The notes under the pieces: model-generated
Databases searched by the model: none
Told to the model about the DNA's origin: nothing
The model's input: the letters and a program-made list of their open reading frames with translations, nothing else
Position numbers and translations under genes: made by a program
In this document: piece after piece, positions 1 through 6,366 of the stretch
Position numbering within the stretch: the stretch's first letter is position 1
Layout of the letters: each line of letters opens with the position of its first letter
NCBI GenBank assembly: GCA_030695265.1
Contig: JAUYTA010000600.1
Span: forward strand, 1-6,373
Reading direction: 5' to 3'
Length of the DNA: 6,373 nt
DNA from: Bacteroidota bacterium
GTDB taxonomy: Bacteria > Bacteroidota > Bacteroidia > Bacteroidales > Prolixibacteraceae

Positions 1-928
1 AGTTCGCACCATCAAGTTTTACTACAGTTGCTTTTTTGCCGTTCGCCCCATCAGCATATACAACATAAGGGGTTCCGGTTTTCGAAAATTTAATACTTAA
101 TGAAGAAGCCTGCCCGGCGGAAAACTCGGCATTACCCAAGGCTACCCATCCTGCTCCGCTGGGTTTATAAACGGTAGCTTTGCCATTGTTACCCCACGAA
201 GCTACGTAAGGAATGCCACTGTGCACTACAAGATTTTGATTTCCATCATGTGTACCGGTAGAAAATCCGGCGTTACCTACAAGTTGCCACGAACTTCCAC
301 CATATTTCATAACACTTGATTTTAAACTGAAACCAGAATATTCCCTGAAAGCTACAAACGGAGTTCCTCCTTCTACAGCCAAAGAAAGTACATTTGTATA
401 AGTGGCTGTAAAACCCTCCTGACCGATTGCGATCCAGCTTCCGCCATCCAGTTTCATAACAGTAATTTTATCATTGTATTTGGCATCAGTAAAGGCTACA
501 CAGGGTACGTTGCCGTCCATGGCCAGGTCAATTACATCTGCACGGTTTGAAGAAAAACCTGCACCGCCAACATAAGCCCAATTTGTACCAGTGAATTTCA
601 TTACAGATGCTTTGTTACCATTTGCTACATCGCTGAAAGCCACATAAGGCGTTCCGCTGCTTATTGCCATGCTGATGGAATTTGCTTTTCCAGCGGAAAA
701 ACCCACTGCCCCAACCGGCGCCCAATCGGTTCCATTAAACTTCATCACGGTAACCTTATCGCCATTTGCCCTATCCATATATGCAACATATGGAATTTCA
801 CCATCAAGTGCGACACACTGCTCGAAAGCTTCGCCAGCTGAAAAAGCTTTTTTACCGACAAGATTCCAGGATTGCGCAAATACAGAATTCGAAAGAATTG
901 CAAAAATTAAAAGTAGAGTTGCTTTCAT
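1..928 (-). CDS. Secreted tandem-repeat protein, possible beta-propeller (N-terminal part, 3' end outside window)
   Basis: The reverse strand is open without a stop from an ATG at 928 to the window edge, giving 309 complete codons. Residues 1-18 form a signal peptide (MKATLLLIFAILSNSVFA, likely cut before Q19), with no lipobox cysteine, so the protein should leave the cytoplasm as a soluble or surface protein. From residue 20 on it is entirely built of repeats of about 48 residues (20-67, 68-115, 116-163, 164-212, 213-259, 260-309). Each follows W-x2-[VI]-G-x3-F-[ST], then G-x-P-[YF]-V-A-[YF] and usually K-x2-VMK-[FLY]. The Trp residues are 21, 69, 117, 165, 214 and 261. This pattern suggests short beta-strands with turns, as in propeller-like surface proteins of Bacteroidota; that fold is inference. 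No enzymatic motif is seen and I cannot name a family. A C-terminal type IX secretion sorting domain would be typical but lies outside the window. The gene is divergent from rlmD. Confidence 0.85.
   Translation of the reverse strand, partial: MKATLLLIFAILSNSVFAQSWNLVGKKAFSAGEAFEQCVALDGEIPYVAYMDRANGDKVTVMKFNGTDWAPVGAVGFSAGKANSISMAISSGTPYVAFSDVANGNKASVMKFTGTNWAYVGGAGFSSNRADVIDLAMDGNVPCVAFTDAKYNDKITVMKLDGGSWIAIGQEGFTATYTNVLSLAVEGGTPFVAFREYSGFSLKSSVMKYGGSSWQLVGNAGFSTGTHDGNQNLVVHSGIPYVASWGNNGKATVYKPSGAGWVALGNAEFSAGQASSLSIKFSKTGTPYVVYADGANGKKATVVKLDGAN
2..871 (-). repeat. Six tandem coding repeats of about 144 bp (48 residues each)
   Basis: Units in gene order are 728-871, 584-727, 440-583, 293-439, 152-292 and 2-151. 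The first three are exactly 144 bp; the fourth is 147 bp, the fifth 141 bp, and the sixth reaches the window edge. Units one and two are the most alike (both have SAG after the conserved F, an ANG-K turn and VMKF-x-GT). Unit five is the most diverged and lacks the VMK strand, having VYKPSGA instead. Protein-level conservation with drifted DNA suggests old internal duplication, not a fresh slippage tract. Confidence 0.85.
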
Positions 929-972
929 AAGTTTAGTATATAAGGGTTGATAATTTTTATCCAAACTTGCCA

Positions 973-980
973 TAAAGATA
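973..980 (-). promoter_or_regulatory. Weak candidate -7 element for the repeat-protein gene
   Basis: Read on the minus strand this is TATCTTTA, 7 of 8 matches to the Bacteroidota -7 consensus TAnnTTTG, 44 bases upstream of the ATG at 928. I see no clear TTTG -33 box at the usual spacing. The surrounding spacer is very AT-rich, so chance matches are likely. Confidence 0.2.
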
Positions 981-1033
981 TGTCAATTTCATAAACATAT
1001 AAAATATATGCGATCCTTATTTTACACATTTTT

Positions 1034-1053
1034 GCAACAATCGGGTTGTTTGC
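1034..1053. repeat. Imperfect inverted repeat in the divergent promoter region
   Basis: GCAACAA (1034-1040) can pair with TTGTTTGC (1046-1053) with one bulged base and a five-base TCGGG loop. It lies just upstream of the candidate rlmD -7 element and could be an operator or a chance structure. It has no T-tract, so it does not look like an intrinsic terminator. Confidence 0.25.
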
Positions 1054-1063
1054 CTGATTTAAT

Positions 1064-1071
1064 TACTTTTG
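1064..1071 (+). promoter_or_regulatory. Candidate Bacteroidota -7 promoter element for rlmD
   Basis: TACTTTTG is a perfect match to TAnnTTTG and ends 18 bases before the ATG at 1090, implying a very short leader. The -33 box is poor: a TTG at 1046-1048 is only 15 bases upstream, where about 19-21 is usual. The element covers the alternative TTG start codon at 1069-1071, which argues against translation starting there. Confidence 0.45.
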
Positions 1072-1089
1072 CTGAAAATTATACAGATC

Positions 1090-2499
1090 ATGGGAAGAGG
1101 CCGGAAAATAAAGCCGTTTTTGGAAGGTGTTTTAATCACCGATATTGGTTCTGAAGGAAAAGCAATTGCACGCGTGAATGACATAGTCGTGTTTACTACG
1201 CATGTAATTCCGGGCGATGTGGTTGATTTGCAGGTAACAAAAAAGCGTACCAAATACATGGAAGCCCGCGTGACCCGTGTAATTGAGCAGTCGCCCGATC
1301 GTGTCCCGGCTTTTTGTGAACATTTTGAAGTTTGTGGCGGCTGCAAATGGCAGTTTCTTCCATACGAAAAACAACTTTATTACAAACAGAAACAGGTATC
1401 AGACCAGTTGCAGCGGATTGGGCGGATTGAACTTCCTGAAATCACCCCGATCCTGGGATCGGCAAAAACCACTTTTTACCGCAACAAGCTTGAATTCGGG
1501 TTTTCCAACAAACGCTGGCTGACTTACGAAGAAATTGGTACTGAAGGAGATGACATGAACAAAAATGCGCTGGGATTTCATGTTCCGGGCATGTTCGATA
1601 AAATCATCAACATCAACAAATGCTGGTTGCAAGGCGAACCGTCGAATGAAATCCGCAATTTCATCAAACAATACGCCGACGACAATAACCTTGAATTCTT
1701 CGATCGCCGTATTCAGGCCGGACTTTTGCGCAACATCATCGTCCGCACTTCGACTACCGGAGATGTGATGCTGATCGTGTGCTTTTTCAGCGAACAGCAG
1801 GAGAACCGTGAAAAGTTACTTGCCGCCATTGCCGCTGAATTTCCACAGATCACTTCGCTGATGTATGTAATCAATGGAAAAGGAAACGATACAATCAGCG
1901 ATCAGGAAATAATTGTTTACAAAGGAAATGACCATATACTGGAAGAGATGGAAGGTCTGAAATTCAAAATCGGACCAAAAAGTTTTTACCAGACCAACTC
2001 AGAACAGGCTTACGAGCTATATAAAGTTACCCGCGATTTTGCCGGATTAAAAGGCAATGAAATAGTGTACGATTTATACACCGGAACCGGAACCATTGCC
2101 AATTTTATTGCCCGAAATGTACAGAAAGTTGTTGGTATAGAGTATGTTCCTGAAGCCATTGAAGATGCACACGTAAATTCAGTTTTGAACGGCATCGAAA
2201 ATACCAGTTTTTTTGCCGGTGACATGAAGAAAATTCTAACCAGCGATTTTATTGCCCGAAATGGCAAACCAGATGTGATTATTACAGATCCGCCACGTGC
2301 AGGAATGGATGAAGATGTGGTAAAAACCATTCTGGAAGCTGCTCCCGAAAAAGTGGTTTATGTAAGTTGCAATCCGGGTACACAAGCAAGAGATTTGGCT
2401 TTAATGGATGAATTCTACAAAGTCACCCGCATTCAACCGGTGGATATGTTCCCGCATACGCATCATGTTGAAAATGTTGTGTTGCTGGAAAAGAGATAG
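1090..2499 (+). CDS. rlmD: 23S rRNA (uracil-5-)-methyltransferase RlmD (RumA/TrmA family)
   Basis: This cytoplasmic enzyme transfers a methyl group from SAM to C5 of a 23S rRNA uracil (U1939 in E. coli numbering for RlmD). From ATG 1090 it has 469 residues, near the usual family length. Residues 8-70 form a TRAM RNA-binding domain. Cys76, Cys82, Cys85 and Cys178 match the four ligands of the [4Fe-4S] cluster. SAM-binding features are FYQTN (299-303), DLYTGTGTIANF (328-339) and TDPPRAG (399-405). The nucleophile is Cys427 in YVSCNPGT, and Glu461 in MFPHTHHVEN is the likely proton-abstracting residue. The frame is open back to a TTG at 1069, but I chose ATG 1090 because MGRGRKIKPF resembles the usual Bacteroidota N-terminus and the TTG sits inside a candidate promoter. 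Nothing is truncated. The target uridine is inferred from family; a paralogous specificity (U747 or both sites, as in RlmC/RlmCD) cannot be excluded. Confidence 0.93.
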   Translation: MGRGRKIKPFLEGVLITDIGSEGKAIARVNDIVVFTTHVIPGDVVDLQVTKKRTKYMEARVTRVIEQSPDRVPAFCEHFEVCGGCKWQFLPYEKQLYYKQKQVSDQLQRIGRIELPEITPILGSAKTTFYRNKLEFGFSNKRWLTYEEIGTEGDDMNKNALGFHVPGMFDKIININKCWLQGEPSNEIRNFIKQYADDNNLEFFDRRIQAGLLRNIIVRTSTTGDVMLIVCFFSEQQENREKLLAAIAAEFPQITSLMYVINGKGNDTISDQEIIVYKGNDHILEEMEGLKFKIGPKSFYQTNSEQAYELYKVTRDFAGLKGNEIVYDLYTGTGTIANFIARNVQKVVGIEYVPEAIEDAHVNSVLNGIENTSFFAGDMKKILTSDFIARNGKPDVIITDPPRAGMDEDVVKTILEAAPEKVVYVSCNPGTQARDLALMDEFYKVTRIQPVDMFPHTHHVENVVLLEKR

Positions 2500-2505
2500 T
2501 ATGTT

Positions 2506-2841
2506 TTAATTCAGTGATTTTAAATTCAGCAGAGCCTCCGGAACAAACTGATGCAGGCTTTTTGTGATTTCACAATTCTCCAGCTTTTCGCAATTGGCGC
2601 AGGTTTCGAAACCTTTTGAGTTGACACAATTCCTGATTTCACATTCGGCGCAATGGGCAAATTTAATTCCGATTTCACGGCAACCGGTACAATTAATCAT
2701 TTCAGGTGTAATGTCAGCACCGAACTGAACTTTCCACTTTTCGGCAGTTTGGGTACGCAATTCATTATCATCGGCTAAGGTTGCTATTCTGGCATCGCAG
2801 CCGGCGCAGTCTAAACCACAACAAGAAATTAATTTTTCCAT
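2506..2841 (-). CDS. Cysteine-rich DUF3795 domain protein
   Basis: The 111-residue product begins MEKLISCCGLDCAGCDARIAT and continues with the TAEKW, INCTGC, HCAECEIRNC and CANCEKLENC blocks that define DUF3795, a family of unknown function common in anaerobic and gut bacteria. It has twelve cysteines (7, 8, 12, 15, 51, 54, 64, 67, 72, 81, 84, 90), mostly in CxxC or CxxxC pairs, which suggests zinc or iron-sulfur binding; that is inference. There is no signal peptide or membrane segment, so it should be cytoplasmic. Its length is that of the whole family domain, so it seems complete. It is convergent with rlmD, stop to stop with 6 bases between, and lies 203 bases downstream of the GlcG/HbpS-like gene on the same strand. 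That gap and its own candidate promoter suggest separate transcription. Confidence 0.88.
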   Translation of the reverse strand: MEKLISCCGLDCAGCDARIATLADDNELRTQTAEKWKVQFGADITPEMINCTGCREIGIKFAHCAECEIRNCVNSKGFETCANCEKLENCEITKSLHQFVPEALLNLKSLN

Positions 2842-2870
2842 AGTGTTTTCATTTTAAGGTTGTTGATGTT

Positions 2871-2878
2871 CAAAAGTA
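2871..2878 (-). promoter_or_regulatory. Candidate -7 promoter element for the DUF3795 gene
   Basis: Read on the minus strand this is TACTTTTG, a perfect TAnnTTTG match and identical to the element before rlmD. It is 29 bases upstream of the ATG at 2841, giving a leader of about 20-25 bases. No convincing TTTG -33 box is seen, only T-rich sequence. There is no Shine-Dalgarno sequence before the start, as is normal in Bacteroidota. Confidence 0.45.
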
Positions 2879-2918
2879 CAAAATAAAAATGAAAGAATTT
2901 TGTCGGTTTTTCCTGATG

Positions 2919-2938
2919 ATAGTATCATATGATACCAT
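2919..2938. repeat. 20-bp near-perfect palindrome, possible operator
   Basis: The core GTATCATATGATAC (2922-2935) is a perfect 14-bp palindrome. Beyond one mismatched pair (2921/2936), the two flanking pairs on each side match again, giving 9 of 10 pairs. It is centred about 50 bases upstream of the candidate DUF3795 -7 element. A symmetrical DNA site of this size is typical of a dimeric regulator. A role as an RNA hairpin is unlikely because the perfect centre leaves no loop. Confidence 0.45.
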
Positions 2939-2987
2939 AAAAGCAAGTTCTAAATCCTTATACTTAGTGTGGAGAAGTGAAATAAAC

Positions 2988-3009
2988 CACATAGTCACAT
3001 AGAACACAG
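2988..3009. repeat. Short heptamer repeat (CACATAG) in spacer
   Basis: CACATAG occurs at 2988-2994 and 2996-3002, spaced eight bases apart, followed by the related AACACAG at 3003-3009. It lies in the spacer downstream of the GlcG/HbpS-like gene. Similar low-complexity CACATAG tracts occur as dispersed intergenic elements in some Bacteroidota genomes; I offer that from memory and cannot check it here. Confidence 0.35.
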
Positions 3010-3044
3010 TAGTATATGCGATTGGCGTGATGATCCTCGTTTTC

Positions 3045-3476
3045 CTATTTTATTTTCCCCATCGCTTTTCCCACAATCTCCAAATCACTTCCTCCCCTGA
3101 ATCCGCTGAATCCAACTGCCAGTTTGGTCCCATCTGGAAGGGTGATGGGTTGTCCGCCTTCGTAGCCTACCAAATCGGGCAGGCTGATACCAAAAGTATG
3201 ATAGTCGATTTGGTCGGAAAATATCATCCGTTCGTATTCGTTGGTTTTAATTCCGGTTATCCAGACCTGACTGGCTTTTGTCCATGCGATTTTAAAAGAA
3301 TCGCGACCCCTGAGTTTGTCAGTTCCAAACACTTTTCCGTAAATCCGGCCATCTTCGCCAATAATGCAAACCGATGCAACTCCTTTTGATTTGGCGTAAT
3401 CTTCAGGAATAGCCATATAAACCGGGACAAGTTCTTCTATGTTTGCCAATAATTTTTCAATTTCTGTATGTGCCAT
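3045..3476 (-). CDS. GlcG/HbpS-type (DUF336) small protein, putative heme-binding
   Basis: The 143-residue product matches the GlcG/HbpS (DUF336, haem-degrading) fold. It has an N-terminal helix (IEKLLANIEELVPVYMAI), a strand and turn SVCIIGEDGRIYGKVFGTDKL, the helix FKIAWTKASQVWITG where the family has its KA motif, then GGQPITLPDGTKLAVGFSGFRGGSDLEIVGKAM, the conserved GG-PI-G...GVSG...D block. Members bind heme or corrinoid-like ligands or are accessory proteins in glycolate and propanediol operons; the ligand here is unknown. The frame is open to a GTG at 3500 (151 residues), but ATG 3476 (MAHTEIEKLL) is preferred because it starts just before the first conserved helix. There is no signal peptide, so it is probably cytoplasmic. 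The length is normal. It is divergent from the rhamnosidase gene; no heme or glycolate gene is nearby to fix its role. Confidence 0.8.
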   Translation of the reverse strand: MAHTEIEKLLANIEELVPVYMAIPEDYAKSKGVASVCIIGEDGRIYGKVFGTDKLRGRDSFKIAWTKASQVWITGIKTNEYERMIFSDQIDYHTFGISLPDLVGYEGGQPITLPDGTKLAVGFSGFRGGSDLEIVGKAMGKIK

Positions 3477-3516
3477 GGGAATGTTTTTGATTTGAACCAC
3501 TGTTTAAATTACGTCC

Positions 3517-3524
3517 TAAAGTTA
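3517..3524 (-). promoter_or_regulatory. Weak candidate -7 element for the GlcG/HbpS-like gene
   Basis: Read on the minus strand this is TAACTTTA, 7 of 8 matches to TAnnTTTG, 40 bases before the ATG at 3476. No TTTG -33 box is evident at the expected spacing. Confidence 0.2.
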
Positions 3525-3542
3525 ACCAATAATTGAGTTAGT

Positions 3543-3550
3543 TATTTTTG
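3543..3550 (+). promoter_or_regulatory. Candidate -7 element upstream of the rhamnosidase gene
   Basis: TATTTTTG is a perfect TAnnTTTG match, but it lies in a T-run and has no clear -33 TTTG. If used, the rhamnosidase transcript would have a leader of about 130 bases that includes the short ORF at 3598-3669. A second, weaker match, TAAGTTTA, is at 3562-3569. Confidence 0.25.
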
Positions 3551-3597
3551 GAAAAACAAACTAAGTTTACAAACTGAACCATTTAAACCAACATTTC

Positions 3598-3669
3598 ATG
3601 AAACGAGCCATGAGTGGTACCTTCAAACAGGAGAATGACTATCTATGGCGAGTTCCATGTGGCAATTAA
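3598..3669 (+). other. Possible 23-codon leader ORF before the rhamnosidase
   Basis: An ATG at 3598 opens a 23-residue frame (beginning MKRAMSGTFKQE, ending RVPCGN) that stops with TAA at 3667-3669, 18 bases before the rhamnosidase ATG. The sequence just before the ATG is A/T-rich, as at the other starts here. The stretch 3600-3663 is less AT-rich than its flanks, which suggests it is not plain spacer. GCCAT (3607-3611) and ATGGC (3645-3649) could also pair, so a structured leader RNA is an alternative. The peptide resembles nothing I know, and a frame this short can arise by chance. Confidence 0.22.
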
Positions 3670-3687
3670 AAAACAAATTATAAACAC

Positions 3688-6366
3688 ATGAACTCAACCA
3701 GATTCATTGGTCTTCTGCTTTTGGTGCTGATCGCCATTCAAACCCAGGCTCAAAAAAGCCAATCCATTAATCTTCAATGCGAACACATGGTCAATCCGAT
3801 CGGGATTGATGCAGCTTCGCCCCGCCTGAAATGGCAAATGAATGATACCAGGCAGGGTGCAATGCAAACTGCTTACCAGATTGTTGCAGGAACTGATTCA
3901 GCAAAAGTATCAAAAGGGAAAGGCAATATGTGGGGCAGCCGGAAAGTACAAAGTACCGGAATGCTGGAAAACTATCAGGGAAAACCACTTCAACCGTTTA
4001 CAAAATATTACTGGACAGTGCGAATCTGGGATCAAAACAACAAGCAAAGTTCGTTGGCAAAAGTGGCCAGTTTCGAAACCGGTATGATGCTAATGTCGAA
4101 CTGGAAAGGTTCATGGATTTCAGATACGGAAGACATCGACTTAAAACCTGCGCCTTATTTCAGAAAGCAATTCCAGCCTTCAGGAAAAATAAAAAGTGCT
4201 CGTATCTACATTGCTGCTGCCGGTTTGTACGAACTTTTTGTGAACGGCAAACGAGTAGGCGATCACCAGCTTGATCCGATGTACACGCGCTTCGACCGAC
4301 GAACTTTGTATGTGACTTACAATGTAACTTCTTTGTTGAATGCTGATTTGAATGCAATTGGTGTGCTGCTCGGAAACGGCTGGTACAACCACCAATCAAC
4401 CGCTGTTTGGGATTTCGATAAAGCGCCGTGGCGTGCCCGCCCGAAGTTCTGCTTCGATTTGAGAATTACCTATAAAAATGGCGATGAAGAAGTCACTGCT
4501 TCAGGAGAAGACTGGAAAACTTCGCTTAGCCCGATTGTTCTAAACAGCATTTATACAGCTGAACACCACGATGCACGGCTGAACCAGCCCGGTTGGAACA
4601 TGCCTGATTTTGATGAATCGAAGTGGGGAAATGCGATTCGTGTTGAAGCGCCTTCGAAAAATATCGTGGCGCAGGTTTTACACCCAATCCGGAATACCCG
4701 GGAAATTACGCCGGTCAGTATGAAAAAAGTCAACAACAAAAAGTACATTTTCGATCTGGGTAAAAACATTTCAGGAGTTAGCCGGATTAACGTTATAGGA
4801 GAAAAAGGCGCTACCCTACGGCTGAAACATGGCGAATTTCTGGACAAAAATGGAGATGTTGACCAGTCGAACATTGACATTCATTACAGGCCAAAAGACG
4901 ATAAAGATCCGTTTCAGACCGATATTTACATACTGAATGGTGAAGGCCTTGAAACCTTCGTGCCGCATTTCAATTACAAAGGTTTTCAGTACATTGAGGT
5001 TACGAGCGACCAACCAATTGAACTGACCAAAGAAAGTTTGACCGGAATTTTTATGCACAGCGATGTTCCGCCGATTGGAAAATTGAGCAGCTCGAACACC
5101 ACTTTGAACAAACTTTGGGCTGCAACAAACAGTTCATATCTGGCAAATCTTTTTGGTTACCCTACCGATTGCCCACAGCGCGAAAAGAACGGCTGGACGG
5201 GAGATGCGCACATTGCAATTGAAACAGGGCTGTACAATTTCGACGGAATTACCGTGTACGAAAAATGGCTGGCCGATCACCGCGACGAGCAACTGCCCAA
5301 CGGAGTTTTACCTGCCATTATTCCGACAGGCGGCTGGGGTTATACCTGGGCAAATGGCCCCGACTGGACCAGCACGATTGCTATTATTCCATGGAATATT
5401 TACCAGTTTTACGGCGATTCGAAATTGCTGGCCGATTGCTACAAAAACATCAAACTGTATGTTGACCACATTACTGAAATTAGTCCTGAAGGCCTTACTG
5501 ATTGGGGATTGGGCGATTGGGTGCCGGTAAAATCGGTTACTCCAAAAGAACTTACTTCTTCCATTTATTACTTTGTGGATGCTGATATTCTGGCAAAAGC
5601 GGCAAAAATATTGAAGCATGAGGCTGATTATCAAAAATATTCAGCTTTGGCAACCAAAATAGCTTCGGCAATCAATGCTAAATACCTGAATCGGGAAACC
5701 GGAAATTACGGTACCGGCTTACAAACCGAACTGAGCGCTCCGCTCTTCTGGGGAATTGTTCCTGAAAACATGAAAACAAAAGTGGCTGAAAACCTTGCCA
5801 ACCGGGTAATTGCTGACAATAAACACGTTGATGTAGGTTTACTGGGTTCGAAAACTATTTTAAATGCGCTGAGCGAAAATGGTTATGCCGACCTGGCCTG
5901 GGAAGTGGCTTCGCAAGAAACATTTCCGTCGTGGGGATACTGGATTTCAAAAGGAGCAACCACCTTGTACGAAAACTGGAAGACTGAAGGGACAAGTGAT
6001 CTTTCGATGAACCACATCATGTTTGGCGAAATTGGGGCATGGTATTACAAAGCGCTGGGCGGAATAAAACCCGATGAAACCCAGCCCGGATTTAAAAATG
6101 TGCTGCTTAAACCCAATTTTGTTAAGGGATTGGATTCTTTTCAGACCAGCCATGCCGGACCTTTTGGCGAGATTCAATCATCGTGGAAACGCAATGGAAA
6201 TACAGTTGTTTATCAGGTTGTAGTTCCGGCAAACAGTTCGGCAAGTTTACAACTTTCAGGAAAAAAAGTGAGCCAAAACGGGAAAGAAGTTTACACATCA
6301 GCCAATGGAACAAATTATTTAACCCAATTGGCAGCCGGAACGTATGAGTTCGTGGTTGTGCAATAA
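3688..6366 (+). CDS. Exported alpha-L-rhamnosidase, glycoside hydrolase family 78
   Basis: The 892-residue enzyme removes terminal alpha-L-rhamnose from rhamnose-containing glycans or glycosides by inverting hydrolysis. Residues 1-21 are a signal peptide (cut near QTQA/QKS) without a lipobox, and no sorting domain is seen at the C-terminus, so it is probably periplasmic. Domains in order: Fn3-like N-terminal domain (about 27-135), a jelly-roll Bac_rhamnosid_N domain (about 140-335, with AGLYELFVNGKRVG and LLGNGWY), a further beta domain (about 340-455, FDLGKNISG), the catalytic (alpha/alpha)6 barrel (about 460-790), and a C-terminal beta domain (about 793-890). The barrel has YPTDCPQREKNGWTGDA, with Asp494, Arg498, Glu499 (probable general acid) and Asp506. 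Glu762 in TTLYENW is the candidate general base, and His776 in SMNHIMFGEIG is conserved. The start is supported by the signal peptide. No SusC/SusD or regulator gene is in view, so substrate and regulation are unknown. Confidence 0.95.
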   Translation: MNSTRFIGLLLLVLIAIQTQAQKSQSINLQCEHMVNPIGIDAASPRLKWQMNDTRQGAMQTAYQIVAGTDSAKVSKGKGNMWGSRKVQSTGMLENYQGKPLQPFTKYYWTVRIWDQNNKQSSLAKVASFETGMMLMSNWKGSWISDTEDIDLKPAPYFRKQFQPSGKIKSARIYIAAAGLYELFVNGKRVGDHQLDPMYTRFDRRTLYVTYNVTSLLNADLNAIGVLLGNGWYNHQSTAVWDFDKAPWRARPKFCFDLRITYKNGDEEVTASGEDWKTSLSPIVLNSIYTAEHHDARLNQPGWNMPDFDESKWGNAIRVEAPSKNIVAQVLHPIRNTREITPVSMKKVNNKKYIFDLGKNISGVSRINVIGEKGATLRLKHGEFLDKNGDVDQSNIDIHYRPKDDKDPFQTDIYILNGEGLETFVPHFNYKGFQYIEVTSDQPIELTKESLTGIFMHSDVPPIGKLSSSNTTLNKLWAATNSSYLANLFGYPTDCPQREKNGWTGDAHIAIETGLYNFDGITVYEKWLADHRDEQLPNGVLPAIIPTGGWGYTWANGPDWTSTIAIIPWNIYQFYGDSKLLADCYKNIKLYVDHITEISPEGLTDWGLGDWVPVKSVTPKELTSSIYYFVDADILAKAAKILKHEADYQKYSALATKIASAINAKYLNRETGNYGTGLQTELSAPLFWGIVPENMKTKVAENLANRVIADNKHVDVGLLGSKTILNALSENGYADLAWEVASQETFPSWGYWISKGATTLYENWKTEGTSDLSMNHIMFGEIGAWYYKALGGIKPDETQPGFKNVLLKPNFVKGLDSFQTSHAGPFGEIQSSWKRNGNTVVYQVVVPANSSASLQLSGKKVSQNGKEVYTSANGTNYLTQLAAGTYEFVVVQ

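Noticed and set aside
669..950. Plus-strand open frame of 93 codons
   Set aside because: It lies opposite the secreted repeat protein, whose signal peptide and six-fold repeat prove the minus strand is coding; its product has no recognisable features.
996..1010. CATATA-AAA-TATATG inverted repeat
   Set aside because: Only six pairs, in very AT-rich spacer where such symmetry is expected by chance; no T-tract or other sign of a terminator.
1059..2330. Several open frames of 67-106 codons inside rlmD on both strands
   Set aside because: They overlap the fully conserved RlmD frame and their products show no domain or signal.
3027..3389. Plus-strand open frame of 120 codons opposite the GlcG/HbpS-like gene
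   Set aside because: The minus-strand product has clear family motifs; this frame is its shadow.
3045..3476. Direct operon between the GlcG/HbpS-like gene and the DUF3795 gene
   Set aside because: Same strand, but a 203-bp gap with its own promoter candidate and a palindrome makes separate transcription more likely.
3502..3588. GTTTAAAT (3502-3509) and ATTTAAAC (3581-3588) as a distant inverted pair
   Set aside because: The shared core TTTAAA is itself palindromic and AT-rich, so an eight-base match over 70 bases is weak evidence.
4160..6313. Many open frames of 60-125 codons within the rhamnosidase gene
   Set aside because: The GH78 frame is continuous and motif-complete throughout, so these are shadows.
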